Of a stretch of DNA of 64,000 nucleotides, positions 22,312-32,499 are shown one piece after another. The translations under genes were made by a program, and so were the position numbers. How positions within the stretch are numbered: position 1 is the first letter of the stretch; the number at the start of each line of letters is the position of its first letter. Source of the DNA: Bactericera cockerelli (Eukaryota; Arthropoda; Insecta; Hemiptera; Triozidae); NCBI GenBank assembly GCA_024516035.1, contig CM044957.1, forward strand, positions 20,092,676 through 20,156,675, given 5' to 3'. A model generated the notes under the pieces. The model was not told where the DNA came from and did not search any database. It saw only the letters and a list, made by a program, of their open reading frames with translations.

Positions 22312-22803
22312 ATCCCCCAAAAAACACTACGTGTAAAAATAGTCGTCAAGTGTTGGAATGATTCAAAAGAAGTGATATCAAAAACGTCAATTTTCTATGT
22401 TTGAAGGAATTATTTTAATTCCTTGATAATTCAACCAAAATAATAGCCTCACAACAACAATACACCTTTGAGCAAACTTCGATTTGGTATTTTGAGAATT
22501 TGACCAAAAAATAACCACACAACAAAACAATGCTCTTGTAAGAACAATGTTGCATAATTACAAAACCATTGTTCTTACAAGAGCATTGTTTTGTTGTATG
22601 GCTATTTTTTGGTTAAATTCTCAAAATACCAAATCGAAGTTTGCTCAAAGGTGTATTGTTGTTGTGAGGCTATTATTTTGGTTGAATTATCAAGGAATTA
22701 AAATAATTCCTTCAAACATAGAAAATTGACGTTTTTGATATCACTTCTTTTGAATCATTCCAACACTTGACGACTATTTTTACACGTAGTGTTTTTTGGG
22801 GAT
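22312..22803. mobile_element. Palindromic foldback element, copy 1
   Basis: A near-perfect 492-bp palindrome. The left arm starts ATCCCCCAAAAAACACTACG and the right arm ends with its complement ...TTTTTTGGGGAT. The centre is a short asymmetric loop near GTTGCATAATTACAAAAC. A further TAAATCAAAAAGTAGTGAT lies just left of the left arm only. No transposase is encoded. It would extrude or fold into one long hairpin. A sister copy lies at 43284-43798. Confidence 0.92.
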
Positions 22804-22881
22804 TACTTTTAAGTAAAACTTTCCGCCAAAAATTTCTGAGTTTTGCACTTAACTTGCCAACTTCTAAAGATGAAGGGGATT

Positions 22882-23126
22882 TTTTTATTATTTTACGTCA
22901 CTTTCAACTGATGCATGATCATAACAAGGCGGTGGTTTTACCGTCCATTCGGTATAAACTCACAAAATCTAGCTACTCAAATTAACTTAACCAAGCCTGA
23001 GTGAGGCTGGCAATAGTCAGCATAAAAAGGGTTCAAATTTGAGTAGTCACCAAACCTCGTTGAACTTTATTTCACTTTATTGACAGAACAAAAACTGGTG
23101 TATTTAACGAGCCATCAACACTGGCT
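22882..23126 (-). mobile_element. 5S-derived SINE, old copy
   Basis: On the minus strand it begins at GCCAGTGTTGATGGCTCG and ends in the core (TTGGTTAAG, TACCGAATGGACGG) and AGTTGAAAGTGACGT before an A-run. Substitutions and small indels are heavy, so the 5S promoter boxes are largely lost. Confidence 0.75.
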
Positions 23127-24967
23127 TGAAGTTGACGTATTTTTGTGTTTTTTTATAGATACCAACAAAAAAAAACCAAGAGATTTTTGGTCATTGTTGA
23201 TGCATGATGCACCCAGTATTATTATTTAGGTATTGTATCTCCAACATTTATACATTACATAAATTATAAAACTCTCGGTCAGATGAGAAGGGGGATATGG
23301 TACGAGAACTTCTATTTATGCATTTTATAGGCTGCCAATTTTTCGTAAGCTCATAAAAAGGAAAGGAATTTATTGAATATACGAATGCACCTTTTTTATG
23401 GCCGGATGACCGGAGTGCTTATTCGAGGACAATTTTATTCTTTGAGATCTAGAGAGGAGAAGGGTAATATTATAAAGATTTCTAGACGTACGTGATCAAT
23501 AGGAAATTGTTATTTAAGTGTACGATACAAACGTTGGCAGTGCAATAGACAACGCCACTTGACAGTACAAGTGCAATAGTCAACGGAACAATACAGGCTA
23601 CACATGAACAATCTAGAATGCCACTAACCAAAACATAATCCTGAATTATTTTAAATACTAATCATTCCGCATTCATGTTCAAATGTTCATTCATTACAGA
23701 AAAACTGACCCGGGAATATGAACCTACATTACATACCTAAATATGCTAAGGTATGGTACATAAATGCAAAATTAAGATACCTGATGAATTCTATATCAAG
23801 TCAGTCACGGAAAGATCAATGATTCCGTGTGGTACACGTCCACCTATATCTATGAATATTTATTGGGAAGAATATTGAACACCCTGTTCCAAAGACAGAA
23901 GTAAATGGAAACCTACTAATTAGGGTTTCTGCTAACATCTGAATCTATCATAACTGTGCAGAAGGATGAAGAACTGAAATCTCCTCTCTTGTCTACTGAC
24001 GAATGCTGAATGCTGGACGTATTATCAAAAGAAACCCAAACGCCGCGCCGCGGTGCCGCCTGGCCAGTCTCCCTAGATAAGTAGAGATCTTCCACAATAA
24101 TAATATACAAGGGAGTAGGGACCTCTTCTAAATCACGGGCGAAATCTCTGAGGTGGATCTCATTTGTGAGAGTGAATAAATCAATAAATCCTTCGTCCTA
24201 AAGCCACATCGAGCCGTTCCAAAATACCGAGAGTTCTGGTATAGCAATGTTCATTATACATATTACAGTAGCTCTGAAGTTACAATGTAACACTCATTCT
24301 ACAATAAACTGCGAAATTCTTGTGATTTTGTAGGTTGCTCGTACCGTGGCATGGATACCATCTTCTGAAGGACGAAGACAGTGGCATTTATCTTTATTAT
24401 TTTTGCTGTTGAGGTAACACAAAATACTAAGGGCCCAAAAAATATAGAACAGGATTACTACACAAATAATAATCCATACTTGAGGAACGTTCTAGGTCTA
24501 GATGATTAGCTTCCATACTACACTTTCTTGTACATATTTAATAAGTATCTCCTGTGCTGTGTGCAAACGAACTAAATTTTTGATAAAAATTTCCAAAACA
24601 TCTGGTAAGTAAAACAATGCCCCGCCCACTAACCGTCAGGTCTCCACGGGCCCATCTGTTTGGGAACCCCTGCCGCATACCGCACCGAACACAACCGAAA
24701 ATTTTCATTTCTCTAATTTATTCGTTCCAAATTGAAATTTATGTAGGAAGACCGAAATGATATTTGTGTTCAAAATTGAGTCGTGTGTCCGAACGAATAG
24801 GTCATTTATCAGAAAAGAACCTTGGGTGAACTGCGGTTCGAGAACTCAGGCTACTTTGTCGGAACACATAGCCGGTATTTCACAGAAATGCGACGGTAAT
24901 TATAAGAATGCAAATGATTATTATGACAGTGCGAGTGGTAATAATGACAATGCGAATGATAATTATG
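23127..24967. other. Anonymous sequence with one weak exon-like segment
   Basis: Nothing strong. At 24334-24413 an 80-bp open stretch lies between a TTTTGTAG acceptor-like site and an AG|GTAAC donor-like site, reading TVAWIPSSEGRRQWHLSL in one frame. It could be a chance match. A short GC-rich CGCCGCGCCGCGG patch lies near 24042. Confidence 0.35.
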
Positions 24968-25095
24968 GCTGAGAAATGATAATAATAATAACACTCTTTA
25001 CTGGAAGGTAAATACCAAGCGAGGTTAAAGCATTTTCTATATACCACCTAATCCTCAGAGTCTTATTATTATTTGATCACAAACTCAAATGAATG
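24968..25095 (-). mobile_element. SINE family E, tail-only copy
   Basis: On the minus strand it reads TTGTGATCAAATAATAATAA, GACTCTGAGGATTAGGTGGT, AAAATGCTTTAACCTC and ends in AAAGAGTGTTATTATTATTA. This matches the tails at 51408 and 54137. The tRNA-like head is absent (5' truncation). Confidence 0.65.
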
Positions 25096-25814
25096 AGTGA
25101 CTGACAGTGACTTTCAAGGTAATATCAGTGATGCCAATGTTATGAATCAAATCATGTCTTATGTTTCAAAAATATCCCAATTACATTAACAATTAAATTT
25201 AGACTCCATGCATGTAAGCACTTTTCTTCACTTCTTGATGATGACATACTTATAAACAATTCAGAAAAATCAGACGATAGGTATACCTAATTTTAAATTT
25301 TTAGGTTATTCTAAATGTCAGCTGTCAAAAAACCTACTTTTTTTGGGTGGGAGGGAGAGCAAATTGTGTGCCAATTTTGTCATTCAATTTTGTAATAAAA
25401 TTTGTTTTGAAAAATCAATAACTTTCAGATTTAATGGGTATTTTGATGGCAGCTTAGGAACAATATGTCAAATTTAAGAAGTCATCACCTTAAAAGTTAT
25501 TGATTGACGTTTTTATGTTTGAATATTTTTCTTCTTCTTTTTCATCTTCTAGTTTTTCTTCTTTAAACCAGACCGATAAAAATGAATAGTTAAAATCCAA
25601 ATCCGCTTATCTCTGTGTTGGATCGAAACATTCAATCGATATCACAAGCAGAGGTGTACGAGTTGTTACAAACCATTCAATTATTAGCACTTCCGCTAAT
25701 TTATTCTTTCTCTTGACTCCTCTTTTTTCCATCAACAATTCTAGATGTAGGTATGCAATATGTACCTATACCAACCAAGCTGTCATTCGGAAATAAGCCA
25801 AACGGACTTTTTTA

Positions 25815-26083
25815 CAGGACACTCTTCTTGAATGTCAGAACATAATACCAGAACCTTCTCAAAAGACTCTCAAATAGACTTTCTCCAACAAAAGTTAAAT
25901 AAGATAAAAATGGACATTCTAACAATAACTGAAACTAAAAGAATGAGAGAACTAACTGCTCAGTGGCACAACGGCTCCCATATTTTTTTAGGTGAGGCAT
26001 TCAATTCCATTAGACCAAAATTTGTGAAAAATATTGTTTTATGTAATATAAGAGGCGACGCAGCCAATTCCTTCGGATATTAG
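25815..26083 (+). pseudogene. RTE-like LINE endonuclease fragment
   Basis: The frame reads NTRTFSKDSQIDFLQQKL, then MDILTITETKR, then WHNGSHIFLGEA. This matches the start of an RTE-type endonuclease: N-(V)RT, a DS(R)xxxL helix, the D(I/V)-x-L-(S/T)ET catalytic region with Glu, and the (N/S)GS(H)IF strand. FLNVRT also occurs just upstream in another frame, showing an early frameshift. After about 80 residues similarity ends in a stop at 26081. No reverse transcriptase follows. A dead fragment, the likely partner of the fossil at 7825-7920 in the sense of coming from a similar family. Confidence 0.55.
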
Positions 26084-26670
26084 TTCAGGAGGGTGAGATA
26101 GTAAAAGTCCTGAAGTCTAGGATTGGAGAAAACGGAGTTAGGGGGGTTATAAGTGTTTCAGAGGAGGTGAAAAGAGGTCCTAGTTTTGGATTTTCGCTTA
26201 ATCTCAAGAACACTATATTTTGTAAAAGCTTTGTAGTAGTACAGTTTTCATTCCTTTGAAAACCTCAAACCGTTTTCAATTAAATGCAAAAATAAGTATT
26301 TGAATATCCATCTTTAAAAGCTTCTAGAATCTAGAGGAAGCATTTTTCACAAAATAGACTAGCATTACTTTGGTCTGAACTTTTCAACATTTTTTTTTTT
26401 CTGTGGAATTATGTTACACACTGTACAATGGATCAGATATTTCCACATAACTTGATGTATAATGACGGATTCAATATTATAATTCATGTAATGCATCGCA
26501 TATGCAGATTTGCAGATACAAAGATAATAATAAAATTATAATATAAAGCTCTCTCTCTCCGTCTATAATATTTCTCTCTCACTCTAAATGATGGTTCTAA
26601 GTTTCAAGTGAATCTTACTTGCGATGTCGTACATGTATAAGGATAATCAATTTCTGCAATGACATCCATG

Positions 26671-26679
26671 TCTAGCTCT
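26671..26679. repeat. Left target-site duplication of the foldback element
   Basis: TCTAGCTCT here recurs at 27674-27682 just after the right inverted end. Two extra bases (CA) separate it from GGTGCG on the left. Confidence 0.8.
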
Positions 26680-27673
26680 CAGGTGCGTTAAGTTGACAGT
26701 CCACCAGAACGCATTTAGACCAAATGGCTCAACGGTTTGTGCTCGTTTTGTGCCAACAAAAATTTATTTTGTACCCCTACCGGTTTGAGTTAGGGACCCC
26801 CCTCAGGTGGGCTGTCAACTTAGTAGTTGCAGCCCTGAACGGTTAAGTTCAGAATAAGTTCATTGGATTCAGCTCGTTTTGTGCAAAAAATATTTTCCAC
26901 CTACGACCTTTCGCTCCCGACATTTCGACTTCTGAAAAAGTCACTTTTTGGCAGGAAATTTTTTGTGCTCGTTTTTAAATTTGAATAGGGTGTATTACTA
27001 ATATAAAAAATAGAATTCTCTTCAAAGAGTCATCAAAACTAGAGAGTATTTTATATTTTTAACTCAATGCCCATGATCCAATATCGTTTTGCTGTCCAAC
27101 TTTTGTCACCAAAACTTTTAGTCAAAAGTACCCCTAGAGTTCTCGAGCTAACGACTCCCCTCAGATGGAGAAAGTTCTTTAGATTTGGCTCAATTTTTGC
27201 CATTTTGTGTCGAAAAAAATACTTCCATAATACCGTCACAAGTTGCTTTTCATATAAAGAGCTTCTCACATTTCTTAACGAGGTTTGAGATTATTTTATA
27301 ACTCGAGAACGGTAAGGGTACTAAAAAAGTTTTGATGACAAAAGTTGGAACAAAAAAGAGCAAAAAAGGATGGTACAAAAAAATCCTGAAAATTCCAAGA
27401 AAAACTATTTCAGAAGTCGATATCTCGGGAATGAAAGGTCTAAGGAGGAAAATATTTTTGGCACAAAACGAGCTGAATCCAATGAACCTTGTCTCAACTT
27501 AATCCGTTCTGGTGGGCTGCTAACTTAACGTTAAGTTGGCAGTCCACCTGAGGGGGGTCATTATCTTGAAACCGGTAGGGTACAAAATAAATTCTTGTTG
27601 GCACAAAACGAGCACAAACGTAGAGCCATATTTGGTCTAAATCCGTTCTGGTGGGCTGTCAACTTAACGCACC
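26680..27673. mobile_element. Long-terminal-inverted-repeat DNA element (foldback)
   Basis: About 994 bp whose left end AGGTGCGTTAAGTTGACAG is mirrored at the right end CTGTCAACTTAACGCACC. Complementarity runs inward for roughly 270 bp per side at high identity (TTAGACCAAAT, GTGCTCGTTTTGTGCCAACA, CATTGGATTCAGCTCG blocks) and weakly beyond. It is flanked by a 9-bp direct repeat. Long inverted ends plus a 9-bp duplication suggest a MULE-like element; a hAT-like reading with 8 bp is possible. No transposase frame is present, so it is non-autonomous. Open stretches near 27051-27288 on both strands are consequences of the palindrome. Confidence 0.85.
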
Positions 27674-27682
27674 TCTAGCTCT
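27674..27682. repeat. Right target-site duplication of the foldback element
   Basis: TCTAGCTCT, identical to 26671-26679. A pyrimidine-rich CT run follows at about 27690-27716. Confidence 0.8.
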
Positions 27683-27716
27683 AAGGTTCTCTCTCTTTCT
27701 CTCTCTGTTTCTCTGT

Positions 27717-29571
27717 CACACAGTACACTCCTGTCCAAAAAGGCAGTGGTCACATCAGGTGACGACCCTAAAGACGACCTTGAAGCTCATCCCGCCGTCA
27801 TAACTCAACACAACTCTGAGTTATTACCAATCCGTGCCCAATGATTAAGTGCCTACACGATGAAAGTCGCACACATAATATTAAACATAATAAATAATAA
27901 TAAGGATACTATCAAGTTGATGATAGCAATCATTATGCTCTGTATAGTAATTTATATTATTAATAATAAATATGAAATTAAACTGGCTGACAGCGATACG
28001 TACATAATAAGTATATGAGTTATGTTTCATCCTATGGAAGAAAAGACAGATAGAGAGAGAAAATGAAAAACATAGGAAATCCTATAGAAAGAGGGAGAGG
28101 GAAATAAAAGACAAGGAAGGCTAAACATTAGGTATACGATGCGGCGGCACCGATTTAAACCAAAAGTTTCTTGGTTCGTGTGGTACCTATATAAAATCAA
28201 CTTCCCACACAAAATTTCAAGTCTCTAGCTCTTACCGTTCTCGAGATATCGTGTCCACACACACACACAGACACACGGACCAATGGCCGAAAAAACTTTT
28301 CTGGTATCCTGGGGTTATGAATCGTTTTCAGCCATCAAAACAACGTAGAACGAACGCAAAAGACCTTAAAACGTCTTCTAAAGTTACCGAATCGGAAAAA
28401 GTGGATACATTGTGACAGCGGATTTGTGACGTCATATTTACCTAATTGGATTTTTCAATCTACACGTTCTTATGGCGCTTTTTTACCAAGGATTTATCAA
28501 TGTGCTTAAGTCAAATCACTTTGTTGAGGTTTTTTACGTCGAAAAATATTTTTTACGTAAATATTTTGTATTTTTTTACGTAAAAAACGTGCTTTTATCA
28601 GTTAACCGTTTTTGACCTTTAACAAATGTATGTGTGAACCTGTATTATCGCACTTAATAATGTTTTAAATCGGTATATCACAACCAGTGTCGGAGATAAA
28701 ATATTCAGGAAGGTTCTGTTCAGAATTTGTTCTCATGACGATTTTACCTTTCGATAAAATCGTCTGAACTGTTATCAACTCAAAAAAGTTACCAAATGCA
28801 ATACCTACTTTCATTATCTTACAGGCACAGGCGGCAACTGTTAAGGAGCTGCGAAACTGCAGCACCGCCAGACGAAAGTGTGAAAACAGGTTTTCGGTGT
28901 CCTTGCTCATACACAGTGAAAATCATTACAGATTTCTCGAATAATCAATTTATAATCATTATCATTGGCCTGTTAAACAAACTCAAAGATTCCATTTTAG
29001 TCTAGTTCATGTGAAAGCACCCCAAAATCATTTCCCCACCGGTCATGCCTGCTTAAAAGCAATGTAAAATAAAACTTAAGAAACCTGATCAATAGAAAAT
29101 TAACGCACGATTACGCCACTGCTCTGAAGAGAAACTTGTTACTTTGAGATGAAAAAGAAGAAACAAGAAATGCAATACTGCAACAGTTGCAACCCCTCTC
29201 ATCTTCCTCATTATCAGGAAAGTGAAAAATGTACCCGGGATTAAAGAAACTGCACTGTGAAACAAGATGCTGATGTAAACAAGTAAACACTGGCACAAAA
29301 GAAAAATGAAAACCCGATACTGAGAATTATAAGGGGATACGTTAACAATGATGATTAATGTGTCAAAGGAGATAGAAAACAGCGAGATGAAGCTAAGATA
29401 AGCTGAAGAAGATGCTGAGAGAGGTTATGAAAGCAATGGCGGCTGAACGACTGAAAAAGCTGGAGAAAAGTAGAATTATCCTGCATTCAAACAATGACAT
29501 TTTTAATTAATACGAGTAGTAAACATTTTAGAAAAATATGTTGAAACTAGATTTGAATTAATGTTTATTTA
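27717..29571. other. Anonymous sequence
   Basis: Contains a short (CA)n run at 28256-28272 and a run of TACGTAAA-like words near 28540-28590. No gene or complete repeat could be supported. Confidence 0.4.
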
Positions 29572-29820
29572 TTTGGGTTTAATGACGCTTTCAACTACAT
29601 ACATGGTTATAATTATGATGACGGTGGTTTTACTCAGCCTTCGCTGAACACAGAACACAGCTACTTACATAAACCTCACACTCACGGCTCACACAGGAGT
29701 GAAGCCGGGAACGTACATTGCGGCCGGGCCTTGTCTTGATGACCATGAGTGGATTCGCTACCAGAATGGTCACCAATACTTGTCCTCACGATGTAGTACG
29801 TTGCTTAACTTCAGTGATCT
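29572..29820 (-). mobile_element. 5S-derived SINE, very old copy
   Basis: GGTTTAATGACGCTTTCAAC and GACGGTGGTTTTACTCAGCC on the plus strand match the complement of the family 3' end and core. Further in, GAATGGTCACC and GTTGCTTAACTTCAGTG correspond to the 5S part. Heavily diverged, with indels; the extreme 5' end is not recognisable. Confidence 0.6.
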
Positions 29821-30654
29821 ACTAACTTCATATTTCTTTTGATACTTGATAAAACCACATAGTTCTCCTCAACTGTGAAAAGTGAGAGTATCAAAAAGAA
29901 GACATTTAAAACCTAAACTGATCAAATTGCTGTGTTTCGTTGTGTATAAAATACAAGAATCCCATTGAAGAGGTTGACGGATTTTCTGAATACACTTAAA
30001 TGGAAATGGCAAACAAGATTTCAATTAGAGTCAACATTTTTTATTGAAAAAACTATCACAGCTCCTTAGAAAAAAATTCAATAATGGTTCTAACTTCAAA
30101 AGAAAATTCAACAAAATCGTAATATAATTACGTCTATATTTTAAAAGATACTATTATGAGAATACTTAGTGGAACTTGGAACATAAATAATTCAACAGTT
30201 GGGTCACGCAACTCACCTTTTCAAAACAGTTGGACGCAGTAGATGAATGGGTTCACCAAATTCTAAACGGAAACACAGAAAACACGCGCCACAACACGTA
30301 GAAAATCTTCAAAAGAAATGATAATGAAAACCAGGATTCTCGAGTAGCGGTAAACTCATGAAGGCAACAAGGTGATAAATTTACAACAGGGGGGTGAAAT
30401 CAACCATATCATAAACGAGCTGCACTACAATGCAAGAACATCCATCAACGTTATTCACTTGGACATAAATAATTGAGTAGGAGAAAATCGTTGATTTTTT
30501 ACATCATTTGCTCTGACCAAGTTTTAGACAGATAGGAAGACACTGGAGTCAGGGACAACAATTTCAGGATATAACATGTTTCTGCAGAAACAACTATGCA
30601 AGTGTCTCTGGGAAGCTGTAGAGATCTTAAAGAAGAAACGTGAAAATATCCACT

Positions 30655-31259
30655 GCCAATTATGGACAAAATACTTCCTCGTGAATGGCCATCATAATTT
30701 TCAACTTTCTACTATCGCTAGAATCAGATATTTTTTTTTATGAAATCACGTGTATCTAAAAAAGTTTTCAACCCATTCTATTCAAATATGCTTTATATGG
30801 TAGAATTCTGTTTTTCCTGCCTTGTATATTCTACAAAAACTTCTGTATCAAAAGTCAAAGACCTTATTATTGCACTTTTTGGTCCAAATTTTCGATGTCT
30901 CAACCATAAATTGTTCAATAAAAATACAAATTTACAATCATATTATATTCAACAAATAATTAGAGTACTATGTAAAACACAAAATCAAAAATTCGTTTAA
31001 GTAGAGGACAGGCGCATGGTCTCCATCTCCAAGAACCGCTAGTGCGAAGATGATGAAAATTGGGACCATTTACAATACGTCTCTGTGTAAATTTCGTTGA
31101 AATCCGTGTAAGTTCCTTTAACAGACTGACAGACAGACATAAAACCGAAGTTGCTCAGGAGGTTACAAAACATCCAGAAAGATGAAAAATTGATATCGGA
31201 GCAAAAAATATTTATTTGTTTTTTTTTACAAAAACAAAAACAAAAACAGATATTTATTA
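30655..31259 (+). repeat. Dispersed repeat Z, copy 1
   Basis: Starts CCAATTATGGACAAAATACT and includes TGGTAGAATTCTGTTTTTCC, ACAGACTGACAGACAGACAT and AAGTTGCTCAGGAGGTTAC. The same order of blocks occurs inverted at 45428-45727, where about 250 bp of the middle is absent. The copy is interrupted by the 5S SINE at 31269-31534 and seems to resume at TTTCTAATATTAGAAA (31541-31556). No coding frame is convincing. Confidence 0.65.
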
Positions 31260-31268
31260 CTTCTGTTT
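31260..31268. repeat. Left target-site duplication of the 5S SINE
   Basis: CTTCTGTTT, repeated at 31535-31543 on the other side of the SINE. The last bases merge with the SINE's T-run (the A-tail in complement). Confidence 0.75.
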
Positions 31269-31534
31269 TTTTTTTTTTTTTTAAGTGGGGTTTAACGTCG
31301 CTTTCAACTGCCATGGTCATATCACGACGGGGGTTTTACCCTCCATTCGCAGGAAACTCACAAACCTGCTACTCACATTGACCTCACCCAGCCTGAGTGG
31401 GGCCGGGAAAAGCCAGCGTCACGAGAATTAGAATTTGAATGGTCACCCATCCAAGTCTTAACCTCGCTGGATGTCGCTTAACTTCGGTGTTCTGAAGGGA
31501 ACCGGTGTATTCAACATGCCATCGACGCTGGCTT
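31269..31534 (-). mobile_element. 5S-derived SINE, well-preserved copy
   Basis: The minus strand begins GCCAGCGTCGATGGCATG, continues through ACACCGGTTCCCTTCAGAAC, GAAGTTAAGCGACATCCAGC and ACTTGGATGGGTGACC (5S boxes intact), then GCTGGCTTTTCCCGGCCCC, GGCTGAGTGAGG or equivalent, GCGAATGGAGGGTAAAACCC and GAAAGCGACGTTAAACC plus an A-tail. It is nearly the same as 59721-59980. A 9-bp direct repeat CTTCTGTTT brackets it. RNA polymerase III could transcribe it from the internal 5S promoter. It sits inside repeat Z, so it is younger than that copy. Confidence 0.92.
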
Positions 31535-31560
31535 CTTCTGTTTCTAATATTAGAAATTAT
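31535..31560 (+). repeat. Right target site and resumed end of repeat Z
   Basis: CTTCTGTTT (31535-31543) is the right target-site duplication. It runs into the perfect 16-bp palindrome TTTCTAATATTAGAAA, which also occurs at the end of the other repeat Z copy (45433-45448). Confidence 0.65.
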
Positions 31561-31614
31561 CGGAAGTAATCCCATTACATGGAAGAGATAAATCTATATA
31601 TATAAAATCCATTT

Positions 31615-32465
31615 ACATTCATTCATAATCAACGCAGAGCCTAAACGGCTGGGCCGATTGACTTGAAATTTTGCAGGAAGCTTCTCCTTATGATGTAGGG
31701 GCGTACTAAGAACGGATTTTTTGAAGGAAACAGGGGTTCTCAACTTATGGCCAAAAATTAACATTTATTCATAATCAACGCAGAGCCTAAACGGTTGGGC
31801 CGATTGACTTGAAATTTTGCAGGAAGCTTCCCCTTATGATGTAGGGGCGTACTAAGAACGGATTTTTTTTTAAAGGAAACAGGGGTTCTCAACTTATGGC
31901 CAAAAATTAACATTTATTGATAATCAACGCAGAGCCTAAACGGCTGGGCCGATTGACTTGAAATTTTGCAGGAAGCTTTTCCTTTTGATGTAGGGGCGTA
32001 GTAAGAACGAATTTTTTGAAGGAAACAGGGGTTCTCAACTTCTGGCCAAAAATTAACATTTATTCATAATCAACGCAGAGCCTAAACGGTTGGGCCGATT
32101 GACTTGAAATTTTGCAGGAAGCTTCCCCTTATGATGTAGGGGCGTACTAAGAAACAGGTGTTCTCAACTTATGGTCAAAATTAGTCATTTTTAGAGTGTT
32201 GTCAGATTCTCAAAAGGGTTGTGCTGAATGACTTGAAATTAGGCAGAAAACTTCTTTCAGTGATGAAGAAGCTTACTATGAAAGGTTTTTTTCAAAGATA
32301 ACAGGGGTCCTCAACTTATGGACAAAAGTAGACATTTTAGCGTCTTGTAAGATTCTCAAAACGGTTGAGCCGAATGACTTGAAATTTGGCAGACAGCTTT
32401 TTTTGTGATGTAGAGGAATAATAAGAAACAAATTTTAAAAGAAAATAGGGGTTCTCAACTTATGG
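31615..32465 (+). repeat. Helitron subterminal tandem array, six units of about 146 bp
   Basis: Units start near 31615, 31761, 31910, 32056, 32183 and 32331 at ACATT(C/T)ATT-like words. Each carries CTAAACGGCTGGGCCGATTG, TTGAAATTTTGCAGGAAGCT and GGGGTTCTCAACTTATGGCC or variants. Units 1 to 4 are nearly the same; unit 4 is shortened before its end; units 5 and 6 are clearly diverged. Newest units are therefore next to the 5' terminus. Confidence 0.88.
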
Positions 32466-32499
32466 TCAAGCTGGATGGCGAATACTATGTTTTTCGACT

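Noticed and set aside
22547..22729. Open frame in palindrome copy 1 (and the equivalent at 43530-43715)
   Set aside because: The two similar peptides come from the same arm of a non-coding palindrome and have no protein-like features.
31615..32180. CRISPR-like array (regular repeats)
   Set aside because: The whole unit is repeated, with no unique spacers, and lies in a Helitron in eukaryotic DNA.
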